The notes below the pieces were generated by a model. That model was not told the origin of the DNA, ran no database searches, and worked only from the letters and a program-made list of their open reading frames with translations. The translations under genes were made by a program, and so were the position numbers. Below are positions 45,237 to 52,361 of a stretch of DNA of 64,000 nucleotides, in pieces. Source of the stretch: Paractinoplanes polyasparticus (GTDB taxonomy: Bacteria > Actinomycetota > Actinomycetes > Mycobacteriales > Micromonosporaceae). The DNA lies in assembly GCF_019710575.1 (NCBI RefSeq), contig NZ_JAHWFK010000013.1, positions 248,001 through 312,000 on the forward strand. Reading direction: 5' to 3'. The first letter of the stretch is position 1, and the number at the start of each line of letters is the position of its first letter.

Positions 45237-46103
45237 ATGGCCGTTGACTTGGACTTTCTTGGCGACCTCGACCCCGACGATTCCCGCCAGGCGTCACAGC
45301 AGATCGCGAACCTGTTGCGCGCGGCGATCTTGACCAGGAAGCTGGCACCGGGCGAGAAGCTGCCTTCACAACGCGACCTCGCCGACCGATTCGGCGTCGC
45401 ACGAGAAACAATCAAGCGTGCGATTGAGGGTCTACGAGCGGAGCGCCTAGTCGTCAGCCGGCAGGGCAGCGGCATCTACGTACGCGCTCAAACCCAACGC
45501 CCCGTAGAGCTACGACCGCTGATCGAGGCGGCATTCGAGCACGCACATGTAGCAATCGACTTCTCGGGCTTCTCAGGCGAGACTCTGCGCGATGCGATCG
45601 CCGAGGCGCTGGACATGGTGCGTGCTGGCCGAATCGCGCCGGAGACGATCGCCGTACGACTCTTGATCTGCGACATGTCCGTGCCCATGGCCCTGCCGGC
45701 GCTGGCCGCAACCGGCGCCGACGATCCTGCTGTCAGGAAGCGGGCAGAACGCATCACCCGGCGGGCCGCAGACGGCATCGTTGACCAAGTGCTGGAACTC
45801 GCCGAGCTGGGCCTGGTGAAGTCTGCGACGGTCGACGTGCGGATGCACAGCATCGCTCCAACCTTCAAGCTCTACATGTTGAACGGCCGAGAGGCGTTCT
45901 TCGGCTTCTACCCAGCGATCAAGCGTGAGGTGACCATTGGCGGCGAACCGGTCGAGATCTTCGACCTGATGGGCAGGGACGCAACCCTCTTCCACTACGC
46001 GGTCGACGACGACGAGGCGTCACACGGCACGCAGTTCGTAGAGTCCGCCCGCTTGTGGTTCGACTCCGTGTGGGACAGCGTCGCGCGCGAGTACCGGTCG
46101 TGA
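45237..46103 (+). CDS. GntR-family regulator (KorSA-like)
   Basis: A 288-residue repressor. The N-terminal winged HTH is QIANLLRAAILTRKLAPGEK, LPSQRDLADRFGVARETIKR and LVVSRQGSGIYV. The C-terminal region is not a standard UTRA or FCD domain and may sense an unknown ligand. It is divergent from the transfer operon, next to three operators. Its stop overlaps the next gene's GTG by 4 bp. Confidence 0.9.
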   Translation: MAVDLDFLGDLDPDDSRQASQQIANLLRAAILTRKLAPGEKLPSQRDLADRFGVARETIKRAIEGLRAERLVVSRQGSGIYVRAQTQRPVELRPLIEAAFEHAHVAIDFSGFSGETLRDAIAEALDMVRAGRIAPETIAVRLLICDMSVPMALPALAATGADDPAVRKRAERITRRAADGIVDQVLELAELGLVKSATVDVRMHSIAPTFKLYMLNGREAFFGFYPAIKREVTIGGEPVEIFDLMGRDATLFHYAVDDDEASHGTQFVESARLWFDSVWDSVAREYRS

Positions 46104-46813
46104 GCGGCCCAACACTGGCCGATCTAGTCGGCACCGGGCCGCTACTACTGGACTTCGACGGGCCAGTGTGCTCGATCTTTGCCGGATACCCGGCCCTACG
46201 CGTCGCCTCCGAGTTGGTCGCCCTGCTCGACGTCAAAGGCGTGACCTTGCCGCGGGAAGTGCGTAAGGAAAGCGATCCCCTCGCCGTACTGCGCTGGGTC
46301 GGCGAAGCGTGCTCGTACGGCCTCACGGCAGCGGTCGAGGAAGCCTTATGCGCGGCTGAGTTACGCGCCGCTGCCGTCGCAGCGCCGACGCCATTCGGGC
46401 GTGAGGTGATCCTCCGCGCGACCACCCGCGGAGTGCCAGTCGCCGTGGTCAGCAACAACTCGGCGGCGGCGGTCGAGGCGTATTTGAAAGCCCACGATCT
46501 TGCCGCCTACGTCGCGCCAGTCGTCGGTCGGGCATACGGGGATCCGAGCCTCATGAAGCCGAATCCCGCGCCGGTGCTCGACGCAGTACGTGCCCTCGGG
46601 GTCGAGGCGGGCGACTGCGTGCTGGTCGGTGACTCGCTCTCCGACATCGAGGCTGCTCGTGCCGCCGGAGTTGCCGCGATCGGCTACGCCAATAAGGTGT
46701 GGAAGGTCGACGCCTTCGCGTCGGCCGACATCGTCGTGACGTCGATGGGCGAGATAGCCGAAGCGCTGTCCCCCGTGTCCCCCGTGTCCCCGCTGTCTCC
46801 TGAGGGGGATTGA
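46100..46813 (+). CDS. HAD-superfamily hydrolase
   Basis: A 237-residue phosphatase-like protein; the GTG start overlaps the GntR stop (GTGA). Motif I is LLLDFDGPVCSIF (DxD), motif II VAVVSNNS, motif III KPNP, motif IV VLVGDSLSDIEAAR. Its coupling to the regulator suggests it makes or removes the regulator's ligand, the place held by a Nudix enzyme in pSAM2; this is inference. The C-terminus LSPVSPVSPLSPEGD is encoded by a (TGTCCCCCG)n tract. A TTA codon is present. Confidence 0.85.
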   Translation: MSGPTLADLVGTGPLLLDFDGPVCSIFAGYPALRVASELVALLDVKGVTLPREVRKESDPLAVLRWVGEACSYGLTAAVEEALCAAELRAAAVAAPTPFGREVILRATTRGVPVAVVSNNSAAAVEAYLKAHDLAAYVAPVVGRAYGDPSLMKPNPAPVLDAVRALGVEAGDCVLVGDSLSDIEAARAAGVAAIGYANKVWKVDAFASADIVVTSMGEIAEALSPVSPVSPLSPEGD

Positions 46814-46861
46814 ATTGCGAGATGCGAGGGGACAGTCAGACGCCAGGATAGGGAGCATCGA

Positions 46862-47716
46862 TTGGGAATCATCGACCAATACTGGACGGGTGCGCTACAG
46901 CGACTGCATGCCGAAGTCGAGGTCTTCAATCGCTTAATTGCCCACCAAGGAGAGCGCGGCCGCGAAAACGAACTGGCCTTAGCCAGGATCCTAGAAAGGT
47001 TGCTGCCGGGCAGACTTGGGGTGGGAACCGGGCTAATGTTCGATTCGGCTGGCCAATACTCGAAGCAGATGGATCTATTACTTTACGACCAGATCGATTC
47101 ACCAACGGTGCTAGCGCAGACTAACCAGCTACTTCACCCAGTCGAAGAAATTCAACTGGCGATTGAGGTAAAGAGCCGATTGAGCTTGGATGGCGTCAAA
47201 GACTCTGGCCAAAAACGTGCATCGATAAACGAGCTAGTACCGGTCGAGGGTTTTCAGCGTCCGATGTTCGCCCTGTTCGCCTATGATGCCGTCTCTTCAC
47301 CGGCCACGGTGGCAGAGCACTTAGTTTCGCTCGCGCCCGAGATCAGACCCGATCTTACGTGCGTCCTCGATCCAGGCTTTATTGCAGGCCCGCAAGGGAT
47401 ACTAGACCCTGCCAGCAATTCTGACGCCTTCGCCTACGGCGTTACGTTACTGCATGCCCTAAACGAGAGCGGCGAGAGGGAACGGGGACGGTACATCAAA
47501 GCTGACCCTAACGGCAATCTGCAAAGACAGCATCACGAGGGAGCACTATTTCCCGTTGTCGACTTTATCGACGAACCTTTCTTAAGCGATCCTTCACGCG
47601 CTTTGCTTCTGTTCTGCGAGACTTTAATCAGAATGACGGTCAAAAGTAGTGGCAGAAAGATGCCAACGCTTACCTACTACTTGCGACCCCCATACCGCGA
47701 CATTGAGCAAATATGA
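46862..47716 (+). CDS. DUF6602-like predicted nuclease
   Basis: A 284-residue protein, TTG start with AGGGAGC upstream. It has GERGRENELALARILERLLP, KQMDLLLYDQIDSP and IQLAIEVKSRL, a D...ExK arrangement like PD-(D/E)XK nucleases and like the DUF6602 family. The DNA is clearly AT-richer than flanking genes and contains several TTA codons. It is a candidate defence effector; no biochemical role is known to me. Confidence 0.7.
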   Translation: MGIIDQYWTGALQRLHAEVEVFNRLIAHQGERGRENELALARILERLLPGRLGVGTGLMFDSAGQYSKQMDLLLYDQIDSPTVLAQTNQLLHPVEEIQLAIEVKSRLSLDGVKDSGQKRASINELVPVEGFQRPMFALFAYDAVSSPATVAEHLVSLAPEIRPDLTCVLDPGFIAGPQGILDPASNSDAFAYGVTLLHALNESGERERGRYIKADPNGNLQRQHHEGALFPVVDFIDEPFLSDPSRALLLFCETLIRMTVKSSGRKMPTLTYYLRPPYRDIEQI

Positions 47717-47722
47717 AAATAG

Positions 47723-48259
47723 TCAGCGTGCCGGCAACACTGGAGGAGGAATCAGAGGCTTGAGAACGGTGGAAAAGAAGTCCAGCGGGCTTATGGTCGG
47801 CACCGCCAGCTTCTTACACACTTCGCCGAGTGGGGCTCGACCAGGCCTCGGACGATGGTCATTCGTAACTACAGTGCACGCCACCCCGGCATCCTGAAGT
47901 TCTAGCAGGTAACCTACAACGGCGACAATGCAGGTGCCCTCACGGCCTTCAATAACGAAGTCTAAGCCTTCGGCATATCCGTTGTTCTGCGCCCAGCCCT
48001 GCGCCCTACGCTTATGCCCATACGAGACGGCACAATCCATGCCGCTCTGCACAGCCTCAAGCCATATCAGTAGCTCGGTGTCCGTTTCGGGATCGGCGCG
48101 ACGCTCCACATCGGTAGCGACTTCTGGCGGGAACCGCAGCAGCCGGCCTCGCACCAGCTTGGTCATGGCACTGCAAAGCGCAACTTGCTTCTTTCGCGGA
48201 GCTGCCTCGATTAAGGAGAACAGCGCGCGGTCATCCGGCAGATAAACTGGGCTGCTCAC
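47723..48259 (-). CDS. PIN-like protein, partner of the ImmA-type protease
   Basis: A 178-residue protein, GTG start overlapping the upstream stop by one base. The C-terminal half has EGTCIVAVVGYLLELQDAGV and VTNDHRPRPGRAPL, like the late strands and TxD block of PIN-fold RNases (DUF4411-like). Acidic residues D9/D10, E46 and D138 could form the metal site. The pairing with an XRE-ImmA gene matches reported toxin-antitoxin-type modules. The assignment as nuclease is moderate. Confidence 0.6.
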   Translation of the reverse strand: MSSPVYLPDDRALFSLIEAAPRKKQVALCSAMTKLVRGRLLRFPPEVATDVERRADPETDTELLIWLEAVQSGMDCAVSYGHKRRAQGWAQNNGYAEGLDFVIEGREGTCIVAVVGYLLELQDAGVACTVVTNDHRPRPGRAPLGEVCKKLAVPTISPLDFFSTVLKPLIPPPVLPAR

Positions 48260-49392
48260 TACTGGGCGCTTTCGTCAAGCAGACCGCGCAGTTCCTTAAG
48301 CTCGGCACGCGATAGGTTAAGCAGGTCTGTAAGGTCAGCCTTGTCTAACTCGCCTTCCTCCTCGGCCACCATGAGGCGACCAACGACGCCCGCACCGTAT
48401 CGCTGGAGCTTGCGCCTAGCCCTGGTTTGAGGCGGTCCGCCTATCCCTCCGCCTCTCGAAATCGTCGAGGCAATCTTGTTGACTTTGCCGTAAAGTCCTG
48501 GGGCAGCCATTCCCACGGACTCGAAGCGGAGCGCCATCGCACGAAGACTTACGTTGAGCTGATTTGCGGCCCAGCGAACCTGCTCGAAACTATCAACCTT
48601 CTGCCGCCTGAATCTCCGGTCAACATACCCTGCAAGGACACGGCGAGGCATTAAGAATGCTGCCGCAACGCTGTCGCACCATCTCTCCGTGCCGCTCTCC
48701 GGCAGTGCGTCACAGATGGACTCGTCACCGAGCATAAGGTGAGAGCATTCGTGCAGATAGGAGAATGATCTCGCTCGAATGTCATCCCTGGTGTTGACAG
48801 CTATAACTGGAGCGATCGCGTCAGGTAGAGAGAAACCTCGGAATCCGTCTTCGCTCAAGGTGAGGTTAAGCGCGGTGATCCCTTGTGCCTCTATCCGCCC
48901 TCTGAGCAGCTTCGCTACCTCATTGTCCTTGGCGCTGATCTGCTCACGAGTCGACCAAGCGAGCCACTTGCGTGCATCCTCGGCAACGACTTCCGGAGGG
49001 TCCCCGATCGACGCTCGGGGTATGACCGGACGTTCGTGTTCCTGTCCCAGCCACCGCATGAGGCGCTGAAGGTTCTGGGCCAGCTTTATGGCCTTGAGGT
49101 CTTCCGGGGTAGGGGTGTGGGGTCCAGTTCGCCCACTGTGGCTGCGGAACCGGGTCGTGCTGACAGAAGGGGGCGGCGGGGCAGCAAGGAAGAAGAACGA
49201 CTCGGGTCGATCAAGAGTCTTTCTGAGTTGATCAAACTTCGTCTTACTCGGCTGTGCCGTCCCAGCGATCCAGTCTGCGACCAGGGTTTGGCTTACTCCC
49301 ACCTCGTTCGCTACGTCAGCGATGCTTAGGCCAGCCTCGCTTATGGCCCAAGCCAGCACCGAGCCAGTGATCGGAACCAGCACGGTCGGCAT
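48259..49392 (-). CDS. XRE-HTH / ImmA-IrrE metallopeptidase
   Basis: A 377-residue protein. The N-terminal HTH is LSIADVANEVGVSQTLVADW. The zinc-peptidase domain has SYLHECSHLMLGD (HExxH near 214) and ERWCDSVAAAFLMPRRVLAG. The C-terminal region (ADLTDLLNLSRAELKELRG) is extra. Such proteins control mobile elements by cleaving repressors, or act as antitoxins for adjacent PIN-like toxins. It is AT-richer than the AICE backbone and converges with the DUF6602 gene. Confidence 0.88.
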   Translation of the reverse strand: MPTVLVPITGSVLAWAISEAGLSIADVANEVGVSQTLVADWIAGTAQPSKTKFDQLRKTLDRPESFFFLAAPPPPSVSTTRFRSHSGRTGPHTPTPEDLKAIKLAQNLQRLMRWLGQEHERPVIPRASIGDPPEVVAEDARKWLAWSTREQISAKDNEVAKLLRGRIEAQGITALNLTLSEDGFRGFSLPDAIAPVIAVNTRDDIRARSFSYLHECSHLMLGDESICDALPESGTERWCDSVAAAFLMPRRVLAGYVDRRFRRQKVDSFEQVRWAANQLNVSLRAMALRFESVGMAAPGLYGKVNKIASTISRGGGIGGPPQTRARRKLQRYGAGVVGRLMVAEEEGELDKADLTDLLNLSRAELKELRGLLDESAQ

Positions 49393-49615
49393 GTCCTCAT
49401 TGAACCATCGTCAGCTACCGAGCGTCGAGGTGCCCGCCGCTGAGAGCAATATTCGAGCCGGACGTACCCCCCGCCTGACCGGTCCACCGATGGGCTTTCG
49501 GGGAGAACTCCTCAGGCTCACCTACGGTGGGCAGGACTACGCGGCTTTGTACGGTTCCCGAGCTGGCGGCGCCTGTCCCCGCTGTCCCTACCGTCCCCCA
49601 CAGCCGACTGAACAG

Positions 49616-49665
49616 GGAACACGCCGGGGGACACCCGTCACGCCAGCTGTCCCCCGGCGTGTTCC
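49616..49665. repeat. 18-bp perfect inverted repeat near attR
   Basis: GGAACACGCCGGGGGACA (49616-49633) and its exact complement (49648-49665) flank a 14-nt loop. No gene ends nearby on either strand, so a simple terminator role is unlikely. A replication origin or recombination-related structure is possible. Confidence 0.75.
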
Positions 49666-49677
49666 GCGACGTTCAAT

Positions 49678-49797
49678 CGACGACCGGCCGTTGCGGCGGC
49701 AGCGGCGCGGGGGCGAGGCGTTCGGCGAGCCAGCCGGGCATCTCGGCGACCGGCAGGTCACGGGCGAGGGTGTAGAGGCGGCCGGCGGCGGTGCTCC
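49678..49797 (-). pseudogene. Primase-polymerase gene fragment
   Basis: About 120 bp almost identical to 37208-37330 of the intact primase gene, with a frame-altering indel at its end. It encodes GRLYTLARDLPVAEMPGWLA versus GRPYTLARDLPVVELPDWLA in the intact gene. It is a relic of a related element or of an internal rearrangement. Confidence 0.85.
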
Positions 49798-49869
49798 CGA
49801 AGCTAGTCCTGCGCCAATGCGGCCGGACGCGGTTGCCCCCGGGCCCCAAGGGGCGGGCCGACAAACAGC

Positions 49870-49909
49870 GGCTGAAACAGGGTGGCTGGCCAACCCCAAT
49901 GTTTCAGCC
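49870..49909. repeat. GGCTGAAACA inverted repeat, right-end copy
   Basis: GGCTGAAACA (49870-49879) and TGTTTCAGCC (49900-49909) flank a 20-nt centre that is itself partly palindromic (GGGT...ACCC). It matches the arms of the 35785-35816 repeat in front of xis. Confidence 0.7.
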
Positions 49910-49987
49910 ACCGTTGAGGCCAATCTCCCCCATGCGTCCCCCGGAGCGGTCACTCAGTCGTCTTTTACCTGCTCAGTGGCGGCGTCA

Positions 49988-50045
49988 GGAGCGGACTGTA
50001 AATCCGTCGCGAAAGCTACAGAGGTTCGAATCCTCTACCCGCCAC
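49988..50045 (+). repeat. attR, 58-bp direct repeat (3' fragment of tRNA-Tyr)
   Basis: The displaced 3' end of the original tRNA-Tyr gene, identical to 33792-33849. The preceding bases (GGCGTCA) do not continue the tRNA, so this copy is not functional. Confidence 0.95.
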
Positions 50046-50053
50046 AGGCAGTC

Positions 50054-50097
50054 AGAACGGCCCCGAGAGCCGCGGAAACGCGCTCCGGGGCCGTTCT
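50054..50097 (+). terminator. Original tRNA-Tyr terminator, now beyond attR
   Basis: AGAACGGCCCCG and CGGGGCCGTTCT form a 12-bp perfect stem whose loop carries a smaller GC-rich hairpin. It starts 9 bp after the tRNA fragment, where the terminator of the empty-site tRNA gene would be. Confidence 0.75.
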
Positions 50098-50136
50098 CGT
50101 TGTGATCGGGAGCCCGCACGCGAGATCCTCGACGGC

Positions 50137-50811
50137 ATGGCCCTCGACCATCTGGCGCTCCTGCAGCAGGAGCTTGCCGCCTTCCAGGACTGTCTGACCG
50201 GCGACCTTTCCACACCCATCGAGCACTGTGGTGACTGGACACTGCACGACCTGGTCGTCCATCTGGGTCAGGAGAACCTGTGGGCGGCCGCCGCAGTCCG
50301 TGAGCGCCGGGGCGATTACGTCGCGGATCCGCCACCGGCGAACGTCGTGTCGTGGTTCGCCGACACGGCCCGCACGCTCACCGCCACGCTCGCTGTGGAC
50401 CCGGCAACCGAGGCGTGGACGTTCTTCCCGCCGCGCACGGTCGGCTTCTGGCGACGCCGCCGCTGCCTCGAGACGCTCGTGCACCGCTGGGACGCCGAGC
50501 ACGCCCTCAACCGGCCGGGCATGCTGAACCCCGAGTTGAGCGGCGACGGTATCGCTGAGGTCGTCGACGGTTTCGTGCCGAGACAGATTCGGCTCGGCCG
50601 GATGAGTCCGTTCCGGGCCGCGGTCCGGCTGACCGCCACCGACCTGCGAGCGTGCTGGTTGCTGGGGCACGGCGACCCGGTCGCCGAGCTGTCCGGGACC
50701 GCCGCGGACCTGCTGCTGATGCTCTGGGGGCGACGGCCCGTCCCGTGGGACAGCCTGTCCGGCGATGAGGCGAGCGCTCGCGAGGTGTTGCGCGGCCCCC
50801 TTGTGCCCTGA
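50137..50811 (+). CDS. Maleylpyruvate isomerase family (DinB-fold) protein
   Basis: A 224-residue protein of the MDMPI group: HCGDWTLHDLVVHLGQENLW and RCLETLVHRWDAEHAL provide the metal-binding His set. Relatives include mycothiol-dependent isomerases and many uncharacterised actinobacterial proteins. It is the first chromosomal gene after attR. The exact reaction is unknown. Confidence 0.82.
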   Translation: MALDHLALLQQELAAFQDCLTGDLSTPIEHCGDWTLHDLVVHLGQENLWAAAAVRERRGDYVADPPPANVVSWFADTARTLTATLAVDPATEAWTFFPPRTVGFWRRRRCLETLVHRWDAEHALNRPGMLNPELSGDGIAEVVDGFVPRQIRLGRMSPFRAAVRLTATDLRACWLLGHGDPVAELSGTAADLLLMLWGRRPVPWDSLSGDEASAREVLRGPLVP

Positions 50812-51495
50812 TCAGCTGCCGGAGGACGTGCCGCGGGAGAGGCGGTGTTCCAGTTCCTCGCGCAGGTCGGCGGGGAGGGCTTCGGCCTCGAGGATGCGGG
50901 CCAGGTCTTCGGAGCGGTGCATGTAGATGTCGAAGGCCTCGGAGACGCCGATGCTGCGGGCCGGGCGGTGTACGACCTCGATCGGGTCGCCCACCTGCAG
51001 CGGGCCGGGGGTGAGCACTCGCAGGTAGGTGCCGGTGCGGGCGGCCTCGGCGAAGCGCTTCAGCCACTTCTTCTCGCCCATCTTGGCCTGGAACGTCATG
51101 CAGGGGACGCGGCCGAACGTGGGCTGGAGTTCCAGGGTGTCGCCGATGCGCCAGATCTCGCCGATCCGGGTGGCGTTGAGGTCGAGGCCCTCGGTGGTGA
51201 GGTTCTCGCCGAACCAGCCGTTGGCCAGCGGGCGGCCCAGCGCGGCTTCCCACCAGTCGTAGTCCTCGCGGGAGTAGGCGTACACGGCCTGGTCGTCGCC
51301 GCCGTGGTGCTTGACGTCGCCGATCGGGTCGCCGACCACGCCGCTGTGCAGGCCGGTGGTCTTGGGGCCGGGGGCGCGCACGTCGACCGCGTGCTCGACC
51401 GGGAGCTTGTCGATGCCGGTGTTGCCGCCGAAACGCTTGGCCGGGTTGGGCCGGGCCACGCCGACGTTCACCGAGAGCACCTTGCCATCTGTCAT
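50812..51495 (-). CDS. MOSC domain protein
   Basis: A 227-residue YiiM-like protein with KHHGGDDQAVYAYSREDYDW, GRPLANGWFGENLTTEGLDL and the conserved Cys in FGRVPCMTFQAKMG. MOSC domains bind molybdenum cofactor or sulfur and often detoxify N-hydroxylated compounds. It converges with the MDMPI gene with no gap and overlaps the GNAT gene by 4 bp. Confidence 0.88.
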   Translation of the reverse strand: MTDGKVLSVNVGVARPNPAKRFGGNTGIDKLPVEHAVDVRAPGPKTTGLHSGVVGDPIGDVKHHGGDDQAVYAYSREDYDWWEAALGRPLANGWFGENLTTEGLDLNATRIGEIWRIGDTLELQPTFGRVPCMTFQAKMGEKKWLKRFAEAARTGTYLRVLTPGPLQVGDPIEVVHRPARSIGVSEAFDIYMHRSEDLARILEAEALPADLREELEHRLSRGTSSGS

Positions 51496-52322
51496 GCCGT
51501 GAACTCCACGATCACTCGGTCCTCGACCGGACGGAAGCCCAGTCGCTGATACAAAGCATTACTGGTCGGGTTGGCCAGGTCTGTGTTGAGCACCACGCTT
51601 TCGGCGCCGGATCCGAGGGCGGCCTGGGTCGCGGCGATGGTTACCGCGCCGGCGTAGCCGCGGCCGCGCTGCACGGGCGGCGTGTAGACCATCTGGATCC
51701 GGACCGTACCGACAGCGGGCTGGGACCGGATCGCCATGGAAACGGGGCTCCGGCCGTCGTCCCAGAGCAGGATCCCGCCGTACGCGAGAAAGCGGTCCGG
51801 ATCGTCGGAGCGGCGCTCCCCGATCTCGTCGTGGAAGGCCCGCAGCCAGCCTCGCAGCAGCTCACGGTCGTCCGGGCCGGCGTAGCGGGCACTGCCCGGC
51901 GGCGGTGTGGGCGGCAGCACGAGCGTGGCCAGGCGGTAGAGGCGGGTGCGCCGGACCACGTGGGCGCGCACCCGGGCCCGGCTGCGCCAGCCCGCCGAGA
52001 ACCCGTCGACCGCGCTGGCGGGCAGGTTGGCGCCGGGCAGCGGGCGGCCGGCCAGCGCCAGCACGGCCGCGGGCACGGCCGGGGTCGGCAGCTCGCTGAA
52101 GATCACCGGATAGGGCGGGGTCTGCATCAGCACTCCGGCGACCTGACCGGCGGGCGTGCTCCACCAGCCGAAGATCGGGGCTTCCGGGCCGTACGAACGC
52201 AGGTCGTGCCGCAGCGCCTCGACCATCGTGAGCAGATTCGTGTGCTCGATCGGGCGGGCGCGCAGGAAGCGGCCCGCGGTGGCGTGGAAGGTCTCGACGT
52301 CCTCGGTCAGTTGCCATGCCAT
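51492..52322 (-). CDS. GNAT-family acetyltransferase
   Basis: A 276-residue protein. The C-terminal GNAT fold has the acetyl-CoA loop PPVQRGRGYAGAVTIAATQA and the closing NPTSNALYQRLGFRPVEDR. The N-terminal half may be a degenerate second GNAT domain. Substrate unknown; translationally coupled to the MOSC gene. Confidence 0.85.
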   Translation of the reverse strand: MAWQLTEDVETFHATAGRFLRARPIEHTNLLTMVEALRHDLRSYGPEAPIFGWWSTPAGQVAGVLMQTPPYPVIFSELPTPAVPAAVLALAGRPLPGANLPASAVDGFSAGWRSRARVRAHVVRRTRLYRLATLVLPPTPPPGSARYAGPDDRELLRGWLRAFHDEIGERRSDDPDRFLAYGGILLWDDGRSPVSMAIRSQPAVGTVRIQMVYTPPVQRGRGYAGAVTIAATQAALGSGAESVVLNTDLANPTSNALYQRLGFRPVEDRVIVEFTA

Positions 52323-52361
52323 AGCGCGATCATGTCGTCGCTTTGCGTCAGGCGCGACCCC

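Larger units (their letters stand above)
49393..49987. other. Right end of the AICE, gene-poor
   Basis: This region between the ImmA gene and attR has no supportable intact gene. It holds GTCCC-rich tracts (49573-49600), an 18-bp inverted repeat, a primase-gene fragment, a second GGCTGAAACA inverted repeat and CCCCCATGCGTCCCCCGGA (49927-49945). The last resembles CCCCCATACGTCCCCCGAA at 33952-33970 near attL. These are likely recombination or replication sites and relics. Confidence 0.65.
33792..50045. mobile_element. Actinomycete integrative and conjugative element (AICE) in tRNA-Tyr
   Basis: A 16.2-kb insertion bounded by perfect 58-bp direct repeats of the tRNA-Tyr 3' end. The gene set is that of AICEs such as pSAM2: tyrosine integrase and excisionase at one end, primase-polymerase plus ATPase for replication, one FtsK/TraB-type translocase for conjugation, Spd-like membrane proteins and a GntR (KorSA-like) regulator. 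No relaxase or type IV secretion genes are present, as expected for double-stranded-DNA transfer. Most genes overlap by 1-16 bp on the minus strand. Cargo includes a C5 methyltransferase and an AT-richer nuclease/toxin-like block. Confidence 0.93.

Noticed and set aside
49487..49670. Small ORFs in the right end of the element
   Set aside because: No ribosome sites, no family features, and they cross the inverted repeat and primase relic; treated as non-coding.
33950..49945. GTCCC repeat tracts as a CRISPR array
   Set aside because: The repeats are 5-9 bp, irregularly spaced, partly inside coding ends, and no cas-like gene is present.
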